NCBI GenBank assembly: GCA_905215835.1
Contig: CAJMRR010000030.1
Span: 1 to 16,173 of the forward strand
Direction: 5' to 3'
DNA length: 16,173 bases
Source of the DNA: an uncultured bacterium
Lineage (GTDB): Bacteria > Actinomycetota > Coriobacteriia > Coriobacteriales > Coriobacteriaceae
Part shown: positions 1 through 7,212 of the stretch, in pieces
Layout: the number at the start of each line of letters is the position of its first letter
Position numbering within the stretch: position 1 is the first letter of the stretch
Translations under genes and position numbers: made by a program
The notes under the pieces: model-generated
What the model was told of the DNA's origin: nothing
Database searches by the model: none
What the model saw: the letters and a program-made list of their open reading frames with translations, nothing else

Positions 1-1006
1 CGCCGCCCACGCAGGTGGCGGCACCGCCGAAGGGCTCGATCTCGGTCGGGTGGTTGTGGGTCTCGTTCTTAAACAGGAACAGCCAGTCCTGGTCCTCGCC
101 GTCGACATCGACCTTCACCTTGACGGTGCAGGCGTTGATCTCCTCGGACTCATCGACATCGGTCATGACGCCGGTCTTCTTAAGATACTTGGCGCCGATG
201 GTGCCCATGTCCATGAGGCAGACGGGCTTGGCGTCGCGGCCGAGTTCGTGGCGCATCTCCATGTAGCGGTCGAAGGCTTGCTGCACCACGGCGTCGTCGA
301 TCGTCACGTCGTCCAGGACGGTGCCGAAGGTGGTGTGGCGGCAGTGATCGGACCAGTAGGTGTCGATCACGCGGATCTCGGTGATGGTGGGGTCGCGGTC
401 CTCATCGCGGAAGTACTGCTGGCAGAAGGCGATGTCCGCCTCGTCCATGGCAAGGCCGCGATCGGCGATAAAGGCGGCAAGGCCGGCCTCGTCGAGCTCG
501 CGGAAGCCGTCGAGCACCTCGACGGGCTGGGGCTCGGGGGTCTCCATGTACAGCGTCTCGGGCAGGTCGAGCGAGGCGATGCGCGCCTCGACGGGGTTCA
601 CCACGTAGTGCTTGATGGCCTCGATGGCGGCTTCGTCCAGAGCGCCCGAGATGATATAGACCTTGGCGGAGCGCACGGCGGGGCGCTCGCCCTGGCTGAT
701 GAGCTGCACGCACTCGCTGGCGGAGTCGGCGCGCTGGTCAAACTGGCCAGGCAGGAATTCGACGGCAAAGACGGCGCCATCGCTTGCGGGGAGCTCGTCG
801 TAGGTCACATCGACCTGGGGCTCGCTAAAGACGGTCGGCACGCAGGAGCGGAAAAGCTCCTCGTCGATGCCCTCGACGTCGTAGCGGTTGATGATCCTCA
901 GGGCCTCGATGCCCTTGATGCCGAGAATTTCGGTCAGCTCGCCCTTGAGCTGCTGAGCCTCGACGTCGAACCCGGGTTTCTTCTCCACGTAGATACGAGA
1001 GACCAT
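1..1006 (-). CDS. purL: Phosphoribosylformylglycinamidine synthase, large single-chain type (5' part, cut by window edge)
   Basis: FGAM synthase performs the fourth step of de novo purine synthesis: ATP- and glutamine-dependent conversion of FGAR to FGAM in the cytosol. Only the first 335 codons are visible; the rest lies beyond position 1. The diagnostic motif YWSDHCRHTTF starts at about residue 217, and ETHNHPTEIEPFGGAAT leads up to residue 335; both are hallmarks of the synthetase ATP-binding core. The N-terminal 200 residues before the first motif fit the long fused form (synthetase plus glutaminase in one chain, usually about 1,200-1,300 residues) rather than the short PurL that works with PurS and PurQ. 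The start ATG (1004-1006) has a good Shine-Dalgarno AGGAAGG nine bases upstream (complement of 1016-1022). It is divergent from the antiporter gene. The family call is firm; total length and the glutaminase domain are inferred because they are not in view. Confidence 0.93.
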   Translation of the reverse strand, partial: MVSRIYVEKKPGFDVEAQQLKGELTEILGIKGIEALRIINRYDVEGIDEELFRSCVPTVFSEPQVDVTYDELPASDGAVFAVEFLPGQFDQRADSASECVQLISQGERPAVRSAKVYIISGALDEAAIEAIKHYVVNPVEARIASLDLPETLYMETPEPQPVEVLDGFRELDEAGLAAFIADRGLAMDEADIAFCQQYFRDEDRDPTITEIRVIDTYWSDHCRHTTFGTVLDDVTIDDAVVQQAFDRYMEMRHELGRDAKPVCLMDMGTIGAKYLKKTGVMTDVDESEEINACTVKVKVDVDGEDQDWLFLFKNETHNHPTEIEPFGGAATCVGG

Positions 1007-1190
1007 TGGTTCCTGCCTTCCTGATCGGTTGGGCGTACGGTACGGTATGCGGCAGCGGTCGGTTTGCGGGGTCTGCCCTGCGGTCGCCTTGAGCCACATG
1101 TTTGTAAACCTCACTATGATACGACAGCTCGCGGCGCGTTGAGGACGGCGAGGGTGCTACAGTGAAGCGCAAACAAGAGAAAGGCATCAC
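1007..1190. promoter_or_regulatory. Divergent intergenic region purL / antiporter
   Basis: This 184-bp gap must carry promoters for both divergent genes. On the plus strand TATGAT (1115-1120) is a good -10 candidate, but no convincing -35 lies at 16-18 bp; TTGAGC at 1089-1094 is 20 bp away. I looked on the minus strand for a purine riboswitch core ahead of purL and did not recognise one. The antiporter has AGAAAGG just before its ATG. Promoter assignment is tentative. Confidence 0.3.
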
Positions 1191-2753
1191 ATGGCATTCG
1201 TTTCGCTCGCCATCATCGCACTCGTGGCCTTTGCGAGTCCTTTTATCGCCTCGGCGATTCCCGGAAAACCCGTTCCCGAGACGGTCTTTTTGCTCGTGCT
1301 CGGCGCGGTGCTGGGACCCCATATGCTCGGCGTCATCCATGTAGATGCTGAGGTCTCGCTTGTGTCCGAGCTGGGCCTGGCCTTCTTGTTCCTGCTTGCC
1401 GGCTTTGAGATCGACCCCAAGAGCATCACGGGCGTCGAGGGGCGCTACGGCTTGGCGACGTGGGTCGTCACGTTTGGTATCGCCTGGCTTGCCGTGCGCT
1501 TTACCCCGTGGTTCTCAGTCAGTCATTTCGACGGTATCGCCGTGACGCTTGCCCTCACTTCGACGGCGCTCGGCACGCTCGTGCCCATCATGCGTGAGCG
1601 CTCGCTCACTGGCACGCGTGTGGGCGACTCGATTCTCGCGTATGGCACCTGGGGTGAGCTCGGCCCTGTGCTCGCCATGTCGGTGCTGCTGTCTGCCCGC
1701 ACTGGCATCCAAACGCTCGTAATCCTTGGCTTGTTTGCGGTGGTTTGCGTGTTGCTGGCTGTGGTCCCAAGCCGCTCCAAGCGTGTCGGCAGCCGCTTCT
1801 TTGCGTTTGTCGAGGAACGCGCCGATACCACGTCGCAGACCTTCGTGCGCCTGACGGTGCTCATCCTGGTCACACTCGTGGCGTTCTCGGCCGTCTTTGA
1901 TCTCGACATCGTGTTGGGTTCTTTTGCCGCCGGCTTTGTCTTGCGCTATATCATCCCCGAGGGCAACCATACGCTCGAGACCAAGCTCGATGGCCTGGCC
2001 TACGGCTTTTTGATTCCGGTATTCTTTACCGTATCGGGCGCAAAGATCGATCTGACGGCCGTGGCGTCGCGCCCGGGTCTGCTCGTGGGCTTTATCGTGG
2101 CGTTGTTGATTATTCGTGCCGTGCCCATTCTTATTTCTATGAGCATTTGTCCTGCGACGCGCGATGTGTCGGCGTATGGTCGCATTACCGTGGCCCTGTA
2201 CTGCACCACGGCCCTGCCGATCATCGTTGCCGTGACAAGCGTTGCCGTCAACGCGGGCGCGCTGTCGCAAGATATTGCGTCGGTCATGGTCGCTGCCGGT
2301 GCCATCACGGTGTTCTTGATGCCGTTGCTCGCGCAGCTCTTCTACCGCGTGGTCGACGCCGCGCCGGTCGCCGCCGTGGCAGAAGTTGCCGAGCATCCAT
2401 CCGATGCGCTCGACATCCTGCGCGCCCATCACGATTTGGCGAGCCTGCTCGCACGTGAGCACGAGCTGCTGACTTCGCATGGCCATGGTCGCGTATTCGA
2501 GGGCTTGCCTACGCTCGATACGATTGCCGAGCGTCTTTCCGCCGAGGCGGCGAGCGGCCACATCGATGCCCGCATCGTGGACGCGGCGCATCTTCTTGCC
2601 GATAAGACCTATGGTGATGAGGTCGACCCGTCCGAGCTGACCCCGCGCGAGCGTCGCCGCCTGGAGCGCGCCAAGCTCGCCGTGCGCGAATACCGCCGCC
2701 GCATGTTGGAGCTCTATGCAAGAGAAGAAGCCGAGGACGACGACGGCAGGTAG
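1191..2753 (+). CDS. CPA2-family cation:proton antiporter (Kef/NhaS-like) with a soluble C-terminal tail
   Basis: This is a 520-residue polytopic membrane protein that probably exchanges Na+ or K+ for H+ across the cytoplasmic membrane. The first about 390 residues form a chain of roughly 12 hydrophobic segments with family-typical stretches: LGLAFLFLLAGFEID (about residues 61-75), TSTALGTLVPI (about 120-130), an acidic GDSILAYGTWGELGPV segment (about 141-156), DLDIVLGSFAAGFVLR (about 238-253) and LIPVFFTVSGAKID (about 272-285). The last about 125 residues are soluble, charged and partly helical (REYRRRMLELYAREEAEDDDG at the end), with no glycine-rich nucleotide-binding fold, so this is not a TrkA/RCK domain. 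The ATG at 1191 is preceded by AGAAAGG. The gene stands alone, divergent from purL and convergent with hom. The family is fairly secure; ion specificity cannot be read from the sequence. Confidence 0.85.
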   Translation: MAFVSLAIIALVAFASPFIASAIPGKPVPETVFLLVLGAVLGPHMLGVIHVDAEVSLVSELGLAFLFLLAGFEIDPKSITGVEGRYGLATWVVTFGIAWLAVRFTPWFSVSHFDGIAVTLALTSTALGTLVPIMRERSLTGTRVGDSILAYGTWGELGPVLAMSVLLSARTGIQTLVILGLFAVVCVLLAVVPSRSKRVGSRFFAFVEERADTTSQTFVRLTVLILVTLVAFSAVFDLDIVLGSFAAGFVLRYIIPEGNHTLETKLDGLAYGFLIPVFFTVSGAKIDLTAVASRPGLLVGFIVALLIIRAVPILISMSICPATRDVSAYGRITVALYCTTALPIIVAVTSVAVNAGALSQDIASVMVAAGAITVFLMPLLAQLFYRVVDAAPVAAVAEVAEHPSDALDILRAHHDLASLLAREHELLTSHGHGRVFEGLPTLDTIAERLSAEAASGHIDARIVDAAHLLADKTYGDEVDPSELTPRERRRLERAKLAVREYRRRMLELYAREEAEDDDGR

Positions 2754-2776
2754 CCAACGCCGTCGCGGAAAATGCA

Positions 2777-2876
2777 TCCCAGAATCCGCGTCCAGAGTGG
2801 GACATAGTTTCTGAAAGAAGGCCCTGAGGGAAACTGCGCCCCGTTCTGAGCTGAAATACCGGGACGCAGCTTCCCC
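2777..2876. repeat. Imperfect palindromic element with a thrice-repeated half motif
   Basis: Arms 2828-2843 and 2860-2875 are inverted, 16 nt each, with 14 of 16 complementary positions and a 16-nt loop. Both mismatches read as A.C on the plus-strand RNA but as G.U pairs on the minus-strand RNA, so the fully paired hairpin forms only in the minus orientation. A third, diverged copy of the half motif (GGGACATAGTTTC, 2799-2811, compared with GGGACGCAGCTTC in the right arm) lies just upstream, and TCCCA/TGGGA (2777-2781/2798-2802) may form a small stem. It sits downstream of the convergent genes. It could be a dispersed palindromic (REP-like) repeat or a backup terminator; copy number cannot be judged from this window. 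Confidence 0.5.
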
Positions 2877-2890
2877 TGCAAGCAGAACAA

Positions 2891-2929
2891 GGCGCGCTGC
2901 CTGCGGTTGATGCAGACAGCGCGCCTTTT
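2891..2929 (+). terminator. Rho-independent terminator between convergent antiporter and hom genes
   Basis: A 9-bp GC-rich stem (GGCGCGCTG 2891-2899 with CAGCGCGCC 2917-2925), extended by an inner CTGC/GCAG stem (2901-2904/2912-2915), is followed on the plus strand by TTTT (2926-2929). Read on the minus strand it is followed by TTGTT, so it may also terminate hom, whose stop codon lies 33 bp away. Confidence 0.85.
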
Positions 2930-2962
2930 GCGTTGGGCCTCGTTGAGGTTCGAAGTAGTGGA

Positions 2963-4306
2963 CTAGTTGGCCATGACGCCTTCGGTCCAAGCCTCGACGT
3001 CCTCGATGCGCAGGACGTTGGCGACCTCGGCCACGCAGTCGACGCCGGCAAGCTCGGCGGCGGCAGCCTGGACGTCCTTCTCGAGCGCGCGGTGCGTCAG
3101 GAAGATGACCGAGCAGGCATCGCTGACGCCCGACTTGCCGTCTTCGACCTGGTTGATGAGCGAGATCGAGATGTTGTGCTTGGCAAAGATGTCGACTGTC
3201 TCGGACAGGGCGCCCACGCGGTCGGCGACCTTCAGGCGCACATAGTACTTGGTCTGGAGCTCGTTCATGGGCTTAAAGGCGAGGTTGTGACCATAGGGCT
3301 CAATCTCGGGCAGCGGAGCCACGCCGCGGCTGATCTGCTCGGAGAGCGACAGGATGTCGCCCACGACGGCGCTCGCGGTGGGGAAGGAGCCTGCGCCGGC
3401 ACCGTAGAACATGGTCTCACCCACGGCGTCGCCTACCACGTAGACAGCGTTCATGGCGCCGTTGACCTTGGCAAGCATGTGGTCGGCGGGGATCAGCGTG
3501 GGATGCACACGGACGTCGACGCCGGCGTCGGTGTTGCGGGCGATGCCGAGCAGCTTAATGGTGTAGCCGAGCTCACGGGCCTGGGCGATGTCCTCGGCAC
3601 CGATGGTACGGATACCCTGCTGGTACACATCGTCGGTGGTAACGCGGGTGCCAAAGCCGATGGAAGCGAGGATCGCCGTCTTGCTGGCGGCGTCGAAGCC
3701 GTCGACGTCGGCGGACGGGTCGGCCTCGGCATAGCCCTTAGCCTGTGCGTCGGCGAGCACGTCGGCGTAATCGGCGCCCTCGGCGTCCATGCGCGACAGG
3801 ATGTAGTTGGTGGTGCCGTTAAGGATGCCGGCGATGGTCAGGATCTTGTTGCCCACCAGGTCATGCTCAAGCGTGCTCACGATGGGGATGCCGCCGCCGC
3901 AGCTGGCCTCGCACTTAATCTGCACGCCGCACGCGCGTGCCTTCTCGGCAAGCGTCTCGACGTGACGGCCCAGCAGGGCCTTGTTGGCAGAGACGACGTG
4001 CTTGCCGTGCTCAAAGGCAGTGGTGAAGATCTCGGTTGCGGGATGCTCGCCGCCGATGAGCTCGACGACGATGTCGACGGCGGGGTCGGTGACGATGTCG
4101 TGCCAGTCACTCGTAAAGGCCTCGCGCTCAATGCCTGCCGCCTCGGCCTGCTCCCAAGCAAGCGCGCAGGCGCGGGTCAGCTTAAGGTCGATGCCGTAGG
4201 CTGCCAGGTACTCATCGTGGTGGCTCTTGATCAGACGGGCCACGCCGCCGCCGACGGTTCCCAGACCGATGAGGCCGACGTTCACGGTGCGCAGGGGTTC
4301 GCTCAT
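2963..4306 (-). CDS. hom: Homoserine dehydrogenase with C-terminal ACT domain
   Basis: The 447-residue cytosolic enzyme reduces aspartate semialdehyde to homoserine with NAD(P)H, the branch point to threonine, methionine and isoleucine. The N-terminal Rossmann motif is GLIGLGTVGGG (residues 11-21). The catalytic-domain signatures are SANKALL (K109), ASCGGGIPI (134-142), GILNGTTNYIL (160-170) and GYAEADPSADVDGFDAASK (191-209). E194, D205, K209 and K109 match the conserved substrate-binding and catalytic set of the family. Residues about 354-433 form an ACT domain (YYVRLKVADRVGALSETVDI), the usual site of feedback inhibition by threonine. Length is typical of the monofunctional ACT-containing form; there is no aspartokinase fusion. 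The start ATG has GAAGGAGC six bases upstream. A possible -10 TAGAAT lies on the minus strand (complement of 4361-4366). It stands alone and divergent from the liv locus. Confidence 0.96.
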   Translation of the reverse strand: MSEPLRTVNVGLIGLGTVGGGVARLIKSHHDEYLAAYGIDLKLTRACALAWEQAEAAGIEREAFTSDWHDIVTDPAVDIVVELIGGEHPATEIFTTAFEHGKHVVSANKALLGRHVETLAEKARACGVQIKCEASCGGGIPIVSTLEHDLVGNKILTIAGILNGTTNYILSRMDAEGADYADVLADAQAKGYAEADPSADVDGFDAASKTAILASIGFGTRVTTDDVYQQGIRTIGAEDIAQARELGYTIKLLGIARNTDAGVDVRVHPTLIPADHMLAKVNGAMNAVYVVGDAVGETMFYGAGAGSFPTASAVVGDILSLSEQISRGVAPLPEIEPYGHNLAFKPMNELQTKYYVRLKVADRVGALSETVDIFAKHNISISLINQVEDGKSGVSDACSVIFLTHRALEKDVQAAAAELAGVDCVAEVANVLRIEDVEAWTEGVMAN

Positions 4307-4556
4307 AGATAGCTCCTTCGTGCATCTTATGGATGGATTAACCGCTTAAAGGTTGAGTGCATTCTAGCGTGAACCGAGGGCGCGTGCTCGCCAGGCAACA
4401 GGAGTCGCACAAAACGGCACCCCCGAAACGCTGCGGAAACATTGGAAACATGCTCGCTACAAACGAAACTCCGTAACAAACTGTCAACGTTTGCGCCATA
4501 AGGTTTGCCCCGTACCGCAAGACGGCCGCACTGCGGCCAGCGAAAAGGGGGACACC
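4307..4556. promoter_or_regulatory. Divergent regulatory region hom / livJ1 with GAAAC repeats
   Basis: This 250-bp gap has no convincing ORF. Toward hom (minus) there is TAGAAT (complement of 4361-4366) as a -10 candidate and, farther out, a perfect TTGACA (complement of 4482-4487) without a good -10 at 16-18 bp. Four GAAAC pentamers occur on the plus strand at 4425-4429, 4436-4440, 4445-4449 and 4464-4468; the first two are spaced by exactly 6 bp. GGAAACAT is present twice (4435-4442, 4444-4451). CGGAAACATT (4434-4443) recurs upstream of livJ2. I could not fix the livJ1 promoter. Confidence 0.4.
4524..4538 (+). promoter_or_regulatory. Perfect dyad / 5' leader hairpin before livJ1 ribosome binding site
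   Basis: GGCCGCA (4524-4530) and TGCGGCC (4532-4538) form a perfect inverted repeat around one central base, able to fold as a 6-bp stem. It ends seven bases before the AAAAGGGGG Shine-Dalgarno of livJ1, so it could be an operator or a leader hairpin that protects the mRNA. The role is inferred. Confidence 0.4.
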
Positions 4557-5723
4557 ATGTTCAACATCAACAGCACGCTCAGCCGTAGGAACTTTCTCGC
4601 CGGTGCCGCGGCGCTCGGCAGCACCGTGGCACTCGCTGGTTGCTCGTCGGGTGGCTCGGAGGGCGGCTCCGCCGATGACGGCAAGACCTTCAAGATCGGT
4701 GTCATCGGCCCTCTGACCGGCGCCGCGGCAACCTATGGCGTTTCGGCCGAGAAGGGTGCCAAGCTCGCCGCCAAGGATTTCTCGACCAAGGACCTCAAAC
4801 TCTCGCTTAAGTCCGAGGATGACGTCGCTGACGGCGAGAAGGCTATCAACGCCTTCAATACCCTGTGCGACTGGGGCATGCAGGCTCTCGTCGGCCCCGT
4901 CACGACTGGTGCCGCCGTCGCCGTCTCGGGTGAGATCGCCGACGATATGCTCATGGTCACGCCTTCGGCCTCGTCGCTCGACGTCACCAAGGATAAGACC
5001 GCGGTCTTTCAGGTTTGCTTCACCGATCCCACCATGGGCGCCAGCGCTGCGAAGTTCTTGGCCGAGAAGTACGCGGATGCCAAGATCGCCCTGTTCTACA
5101 ACTCCGGCGATACGTACAGCTCGGGTGTTGCCGATGCCTTTGCCGAGCAGGCCAAGGAGTCCAAACTTGATATCGTCGATACCGAGACCTTTAAGGACGA
5201 TTCCTCCACGAGCTTTACCAACCAGCTCACCAAGGCCAAGGAGGCCGGCGCCACGCTCATCTTTGCGCCGATCTACTACACGCCGGCGTCCGTTTTGCTC
5301 AAGAACGCCAAGGACATGGGCTACGACATGACCCTCATGGGTACCGACGGCATGGACGGCCTGCTCTCTGTGGAAGGCTTCGATACCTCTCTTGCCGAGG
5401 GCGTGCTGCTTATGACCCCGTTCTCTGCCGACGACGAGAAGAATGCCGACTTCGTCAAGGCATATAAGGACGCCTACGACGAGACGCCTAACCAGTTTGC
5501 CGCCGACGCCTACGATTGCGTCCACGCAATCGTCGAGGCTATCGATAAAGCGGGCATCGACCTTACGGCCGACGGCGCCGACATTGCCGGCGACCTTGCC
5601 AAGGCCATGCGCAAGATCAAGATCGACGGCCTGACCGGCGAGCTAACGTGGAATGACGAAGGTCAGGTCGAAAAGCCTGCTACGGCCTATGTGATTCAGG
5701 ACGGTAAGTACATCGCCGCCTAA
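4557..5723 (+). CDS. livJ: ABC transporter substrate-binding lipoprotein, branched-chain amino acid type (first paralog)
   Basis: A 388-residue extracytoplasmic solute receptor for the LivHMGF importer encoded just downstream. The N-terminus is a twin-arginine lipoprotein signal: SRRNFL (residues 9-14), a hydrophobic core, then the lipobox LAGC with C29 as the lipidated cysteine. A glycine/serine linker follows. The mature part (about 43-388) is a type 1 periplasmic-binding fold of the Leu/Ile/Val receptor family (FKIGVIGPLTGAAATYG at the start, the conserved VGPVTTGAA and TPSASS stretches, and ADAYDCVHAIVEAI near the end). The start chosen is ATG 4557, directly after AAAAGGGGG; an in-frame ATG at 4491 would put 22 extra residues before the signal and has no comparable ribosome site. 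By eye it is about two-thirds or more identical to the next gene. The ligand is not provable from sequence; leucine/isoleucine/valine is the family default. Confidence 0.9.
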   Translation: MFNINSTLSRRNFLAGAAALGSTVALAGCSSGGSEGGSADDGKTFKIGVIGPLTGAAATYGVSAEKGAKLAAKDFSTKDLKLSLKSEDDVADGEKAINAFNTLCDWGMQALVGPVTTGAAVAVSGEIADDMLMVTPSASSLDVTKDKTAVFQVCFTDPTMGASAAKFLAEKYADAKIALFYNSGDTYSSGVADAFAEQAKESKLDIVDTETFKDDSSTSFTNQLTKAKEAGATLIFAPIYYTPASVLLKNAKDMGYDMTLMGTDGMDGLLSVEGFDTSLAEGVLLMTPFSADDEKNADFVKAYKDAYDETPNQFAADAYDCVHAIVEAIDKAGIDLTADGADIAGDLAKAMRKIKIDGLTGELTWNDEGQVEKPATAYVIQDGKYIAA

Positions 5724-5993
5724 GTGCATATACATCGAGACCGGCGGGCCGTTTTATTCAGGGCAAGGACGCCTGTAACAGAACGGAAACATTACTTTCA
5801 CACAATAAAGTGGCTAAACTGCATAAACCGACAGGAATACGCAGAATTATGGATAAATGGACAAAACAAAAGAAAAGTTGAAATAATCGCCACTTTTCTC
5901 AACTAAAGCGTCTACTATTTTGCGAACGCCGAACACGGCGAAGGATGGCCTGTCGGGTAACCGAAACCCGACGAGATTTGAGAGGAGAGCCGC
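5724..5993 (+). promoter_or_regulatory. livJ1-livJ2 intergenic region: AT-rich promoter, GlnR-like box and leader hairpins
   Basis: The 270-bp gap has an AT-rich centre and no convincing gene; a 60-codon reading frame here shows no family features. At 5775-5801 the pattern GTAAC-n6-GAAAC-n6-TTCAC matches three successive half-sites of the actinobacterial GlnR box (gTnAc-n6-GaAAc, repeated at 11-bp pitch). TACTAT (5913-5918) is the best -10 candidate. Two overlapping, mutually exclusive stems occur: AGAAAAGT/ACTTTTCT (5871-5878/5892-5899) and AGTTGA/TCAACT (5876-5881/5899-5904). Farther down are two leader hairpins, CGCCG/CGGCG (5927-5931/5936-5940) and GTCGGGT/ACCCGAC (5952-5958/5966-5972). 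No strong terminator follows livJ1, so read-through is possible. Confidence 0.5.
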
Positions 5994-7181
5994 ATGTCGA
6001 GCCTCACCGGTAAGTCATTGAACCCTGTTATGAATCGCAGGAGCGTTATCGCGAGCGCAGCAGGTCTGGGGGCGATGTCCATTCTAGCTGGCTGCTCCTC
6101 CAACGGCGGCGACAGCGGTTCCGCGTCGGGCGACGCTTCGTTTAAGATCGGCACCATCGGCCCGCTGACCGGTGCCAACGCGTCCTACGGCAAGTCCGTT
6201 ACACAGGCTGTCGAGCTTGGCTGCAAGGATTTCTCGACCAAGGAGCTGCCGCTTGTCAGCAAGGCCGAGGACGACCAGGCTGACGGCGAGAAGGCCGTCA
6301 ACGCCTTCAACACCCTGCTCGACTGGGGCATGCAGGCCCTTGTCGGTCCGACCACCACGGGTGCGTCGGTCGCCGTTGCTGCTGAGTGCGGTAACGACCC
6401 CGAGACGTTCATGATTACCCCGTCCGCGTCCTCCGAGGACGTTACCAAGGGCAAGGATTGCGTCTTCCAGGTTTGCTTTACCGACCCCAACCAAGGTGTC
6501 AACGCTGCCAAGTTCCTGGCGCAGAAGTATGCGAACGAGAAGTTCGTGCTGTTCTATAACTCCGGCGACGCCTATTCTTCGGGCATCGCAGATTCCTTTA
6601 AGGCCCAGGCCGCTAAGTCTAAGCTTGAGATTGTCGACGAGGAGACCTTTAAGGACGACTCCGCCACGAGCTTTACCAACCAGCTGACCAAGGCCAAGCA
6701 GGCAGGCGCCACCATGATCTTTGCGCCGATCTACTACACGCCGGCGTCCGTCCTGCTCAAGAACGCCAAGGACATGGGCTACGACGTCAAGATGATGGGC
6801 TGCGACGGCATGGATGGCATCCTGGGCGTTGAGGGCTTCGACACCTCTCTTGCCGAGGGTCTGCTGCTCATGACCCCGTTTTCCGCCGACGACGAGAAGA
6901 ACGCCGACTTCGTCAACGCTTACAAAGATAAGTACGGCGATACCCCCGACCAGTTTGCCGCCGACGCCTACGACGGCGTGCATGCTGTGGTCGAGGCTCT
7001 CAAGGAGGCCGGCCTGGGTGTCGACGCCGATCCCACCGAGGTTGCCGAGAAGCTTCCCGAGGCTATGCGCAACATTACTGTTGACGGCCTGACTGGCAAG
7101 CTCTCCTGGAACGACAAGGGCCAGGTCCAGAAGGAGCCCACGGCGTACGTCATCACCGATGGCAAGTACGTACAGGCCTAA
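5994..7181 (+). CDS. livJ: ABC transporter substrate-binding lipoprotein, branched-chain amino acid type (second paralog)
   Basis: A 395-residue paralog of the preceding receptor, presumably delivering the same or a related amino acid to LivHM. The signal region has NRRSVI (residues 14-19), a hydrophobic core and lipobox LAGC with C34; twin arginines again point to Tat export followed by lipidation. The receptor fold begins at FKIGTIGPLTGANASYG. Long blocks are identical to the first paralog (SFTNQLTKAK, then IFAPIYYTPASVLLKNAKDM, and LLMTPFSADDEKNADFV), while the region around mature residues 60-140 differs more, consistent with ligand or partner divergence. ATG 5994 is preferred because GAGAGGAG precedes it at good spacing; an internal ATG at residue 13 would still leave an intact signal. 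It has its own promoter region and is separated from livH by strong hairpins. Confidence 0.9.
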   Translation: MSSLTGKSLNPVMNRRSVIASAAGLGAMSILAGCSSNGGDSGSASGDASFKIGTIGPLTGANASYGKSVTQAVELGCKDFSTKELPLVSKAEDDQADGEKAVNAFNTLLDWGMQALVGPTTTGASVAVAAECGNDPETFMITPSASSEDVTKGKDCVFQVCFTDPNQGVNAAKFLAQKYANEKFVLFYNSGDAYSSGIADSFKAQAAKSKLEIVDEETFKDDSATSFTNQLTKAKQAGATMIFAPIYYTPASVLLKNAKDMGYDVKMMGCDGMDGILGVEGFDTSLAEGLLLMTPFSADDEKNADFVNAYKDKYGDTPDQFAADAYDGVHAVVEALKEAGLGVDADPTEVAEKLPEAMRNITVDGLTGKLSWNDKGQVQKEPTAYVITDGKYVQA

Positions 7182-7212
7182 TTGGCCGCCTTACATAGAG
7201 CGGTTTTGATCC

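Noticed and set aside
50..1024. 324-codon plus-strand frame opposite purL
   Set aside because: Its repetitive Leu/Gly/Val/Asp/His composition is the mirror of a GC-biased coding strand; purL on the minus strand has clear family motifs throughout.
1021..1120. Possible purine riboswitch ahead of purL
   Set aside because: The minus-strand leader lacks the conserved loop and junction sequences of purine riboswitches.
1515..2990. 491-codon minus-strand frame opposite the antiporter
   Set aside because: Arg/His/Gln-rich with no recognisable domain; it runs antisense to a clear membrane protein and through the terminator and repeat.
2933..4312. 459-codon plus-strand frame opposite hom
   Set aside because: It is the antisense shadow of homoserine dehydrogenase, whose catalytic residues are all in the minus-strand frame.
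4338..5525. 395-codon minus-strand frame opposite livJ1 (and a similar one opposite livJ2, 6084-6983)
   Set aside because: The two antisense frames resemble each other only because the two livJ genes are duplicates; they have no own ribosome sites or domains.
5724..5906. 60-codon frame after livJ1
   Set aside because: It begins on the base after the livJ1 stop with no ribosome site and runs through the AT-rich promoter region.
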